From the NCBI GenBank assembly GCA_035526665.1, contig DATLBY010000305.1:1-6000 (forward strand): a DNA stretch of 6,000 nucleotides, given 5' to 3'. Source of the stretch: DATLBY01 sp035526665. GTDB lineage: Bacteria > Acidobacteriota > Terriglobia > Bryobacterales > Bryobacteraceae. Both the position numbers and the translations under genes were made by a program. Position 1 is the first letter of the stretch, and each line of letters begins with the position of its first letter. Shown here one piece after another: positions 5,629 to 6,000 of the stretch. Below the pieces are notes generated by a model. The model had not been told where the DNA came from and searched no databases. It was given only the letters and a program-made list of their open reading frames with translations.

Positions 5629-6000
5629 ATGCACGGTCAGGACTTGGCATTCAGAGATTCAAGGAATTTGCCATTGCTCCCCGCAGTCATTTCTTGGGTG
5701 ACTGCGCTTCAACGCCTTGGCGCGTTACCGTCGCTTTCTCTGATAGAAGCCGGCAATCTCGGAACGGCCTTTCACTCGCCAACAGCGACTGCCCTGTTTC
5801 AGAGCCACCGCGGCAGGGTCAATGCTCCCGGCCTATCCCTTCGATTCCTCACTGACCCAGAGTCAAACCCGTTCGGTTCCGAACTCCACTCCTCGCTCCG
5901 TTTCCGGAATTCGGGGAGTCTCATTGCCCGGTACCCGTTGCCCGATCCATCTGTGCCAATGATCTCGATCCACCCTCAAACCGTCGCTCCCCGTTGGGCG
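5629..6000 (+). CDS. Possible start of an unrecognised protein, cut by the right edge
   Basis: After the zinc-ribbon gene, one plus-strand frame stays open from 5572 to the end of the window (143 codons). The ATG at 5629 gives 124 residues; GTG codons at 5596 and 5605 are also in frame. The product is Leu/Ser/Pro-rich, with no motif or signal peptide that I recognise. By hand count GC is about 60, 53 and 61 percent at codon positions 1, 2 and 3. That is the best of the three plus frames but a weak coding signal. No ribosome binding site precedes any candidate start. It may be a real gene continuing past the window, a decayed gene, or chance openness. Confidence 0.3.
   Translation, partial: MHGQDLAFRDSRNLPLLPAVISWVTALQRLGALPSLSLIEAGNLGTAFHSPTATALFQSHRGRVNAPGLSLRFLTDPESNPFGSELHSSLRFRNSGSLIARYPLPDPSVPMISIHPQTVAPRWA
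5682..5706. repeat. Small 8-bp hairpin in the gene-poor right end
   Basis: CGCAGTCA (5682-5689) pairs perfectly with TGACTGCG (5699-5706) across a 9-base loop. No T-run follows on either strand, so it is not an intrinsic terminator. It may be incidental, or a weak transcript-end structure 119 bases after the zinc-ribbon gene. Confidence 0.4.

Larger units (their letters stand above)
5564..6000. other. 437-base stretch without a recognised gene
   Basis: Apart from the weak open frame described separately, I see no tRNA, promoter, terminator with a T-run or mobile-element end here. The only clear structure is a hairpin at 5682-5706. A second plus frame (5565-5855) is open for 96 codons but looks random. 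Minus-strand frames are short. Confidence 0.6.

Noticed and set aside
5565..5855. 96-codon plus-strand frame
   Set aside because: Composition looks random (Ser, Pro, Arg), no ribosome binding site, and codon-position GC is worse than in the overlapping frame from 5572.
5940..5995. tRNA-like string on the minus strand (CAGATGGATCGGGC)
   Set aside because: It resembles a tRNA D-arm, but no anticodon arm, T-loop or acceptor pairing follows.

Overview
This looks like ordinary chromosomal DNA of a moderately GC-rich soil-type bacterium. My best guess is Acidobacteriota near Solibacter/Bryobacter. That rests on the style of the HipA-like kinase, the small companion gene and the MltD-like transglycosylase, remembered rather than searched, so it is an inference. 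No rRNA, tRNA, CRISPR array, insertion sequence or phage gene was recognised.

Layout. At 1-1164 (+) is the 3' part of a membrane-bound-type lytic murein transglycosylase (SLT domain plus LysM) with a basic tail, closed by an intrinsic terminator at 1191-1221. At 1313-2041 (+) is a histone H1-like protein with an acidic head and a long Lys/Ala/Pro tail built on a five-residue repeat. It has a strong ribosome binding site. It converges on a small unknown gene at 2101-2310 (-), and a perfect 15-bp inverted repeat (2057-2071/2095-2109) lies at that junction. Forty bases beyond the small gene's start, and divergent from it, is an orphan HipA-like kinase domain protein at 2351-3184 (+). Its 3' end overlaps by 26 bp the 3' end of a convergent FAD-dependent glycine oxidase (thiO type) at 3159-4220 (-). 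Divergent from thiO, across 39 bp, is a class IV PLP aminotransferase at 4260-5126 (+), followed 35 bp downstream by a double zinc-ribbon protein at 5162-5563 (+). The last 437 bases hold no recognised gene. One frame is open from 5572 to the right edge and could be the start of an unrecognised protein.

How the genes relate. The glycine oxidase and the aminotransferase are the only pair with a plausible metabolic link, since both act on amino acids and share one short divergent control region. The transglycosylase tail and the H1-like protein share Lys/Ala/Pro-rich composition, but no functional link is shown. No multi-gene novel system is evident. The items most worth a second look are the bipolar H1-like protein, the inverted repeat at the convergent junction, the orphan HipA-like kinase with its divergent 69-residue neighbour, and the open frame at the right edge.
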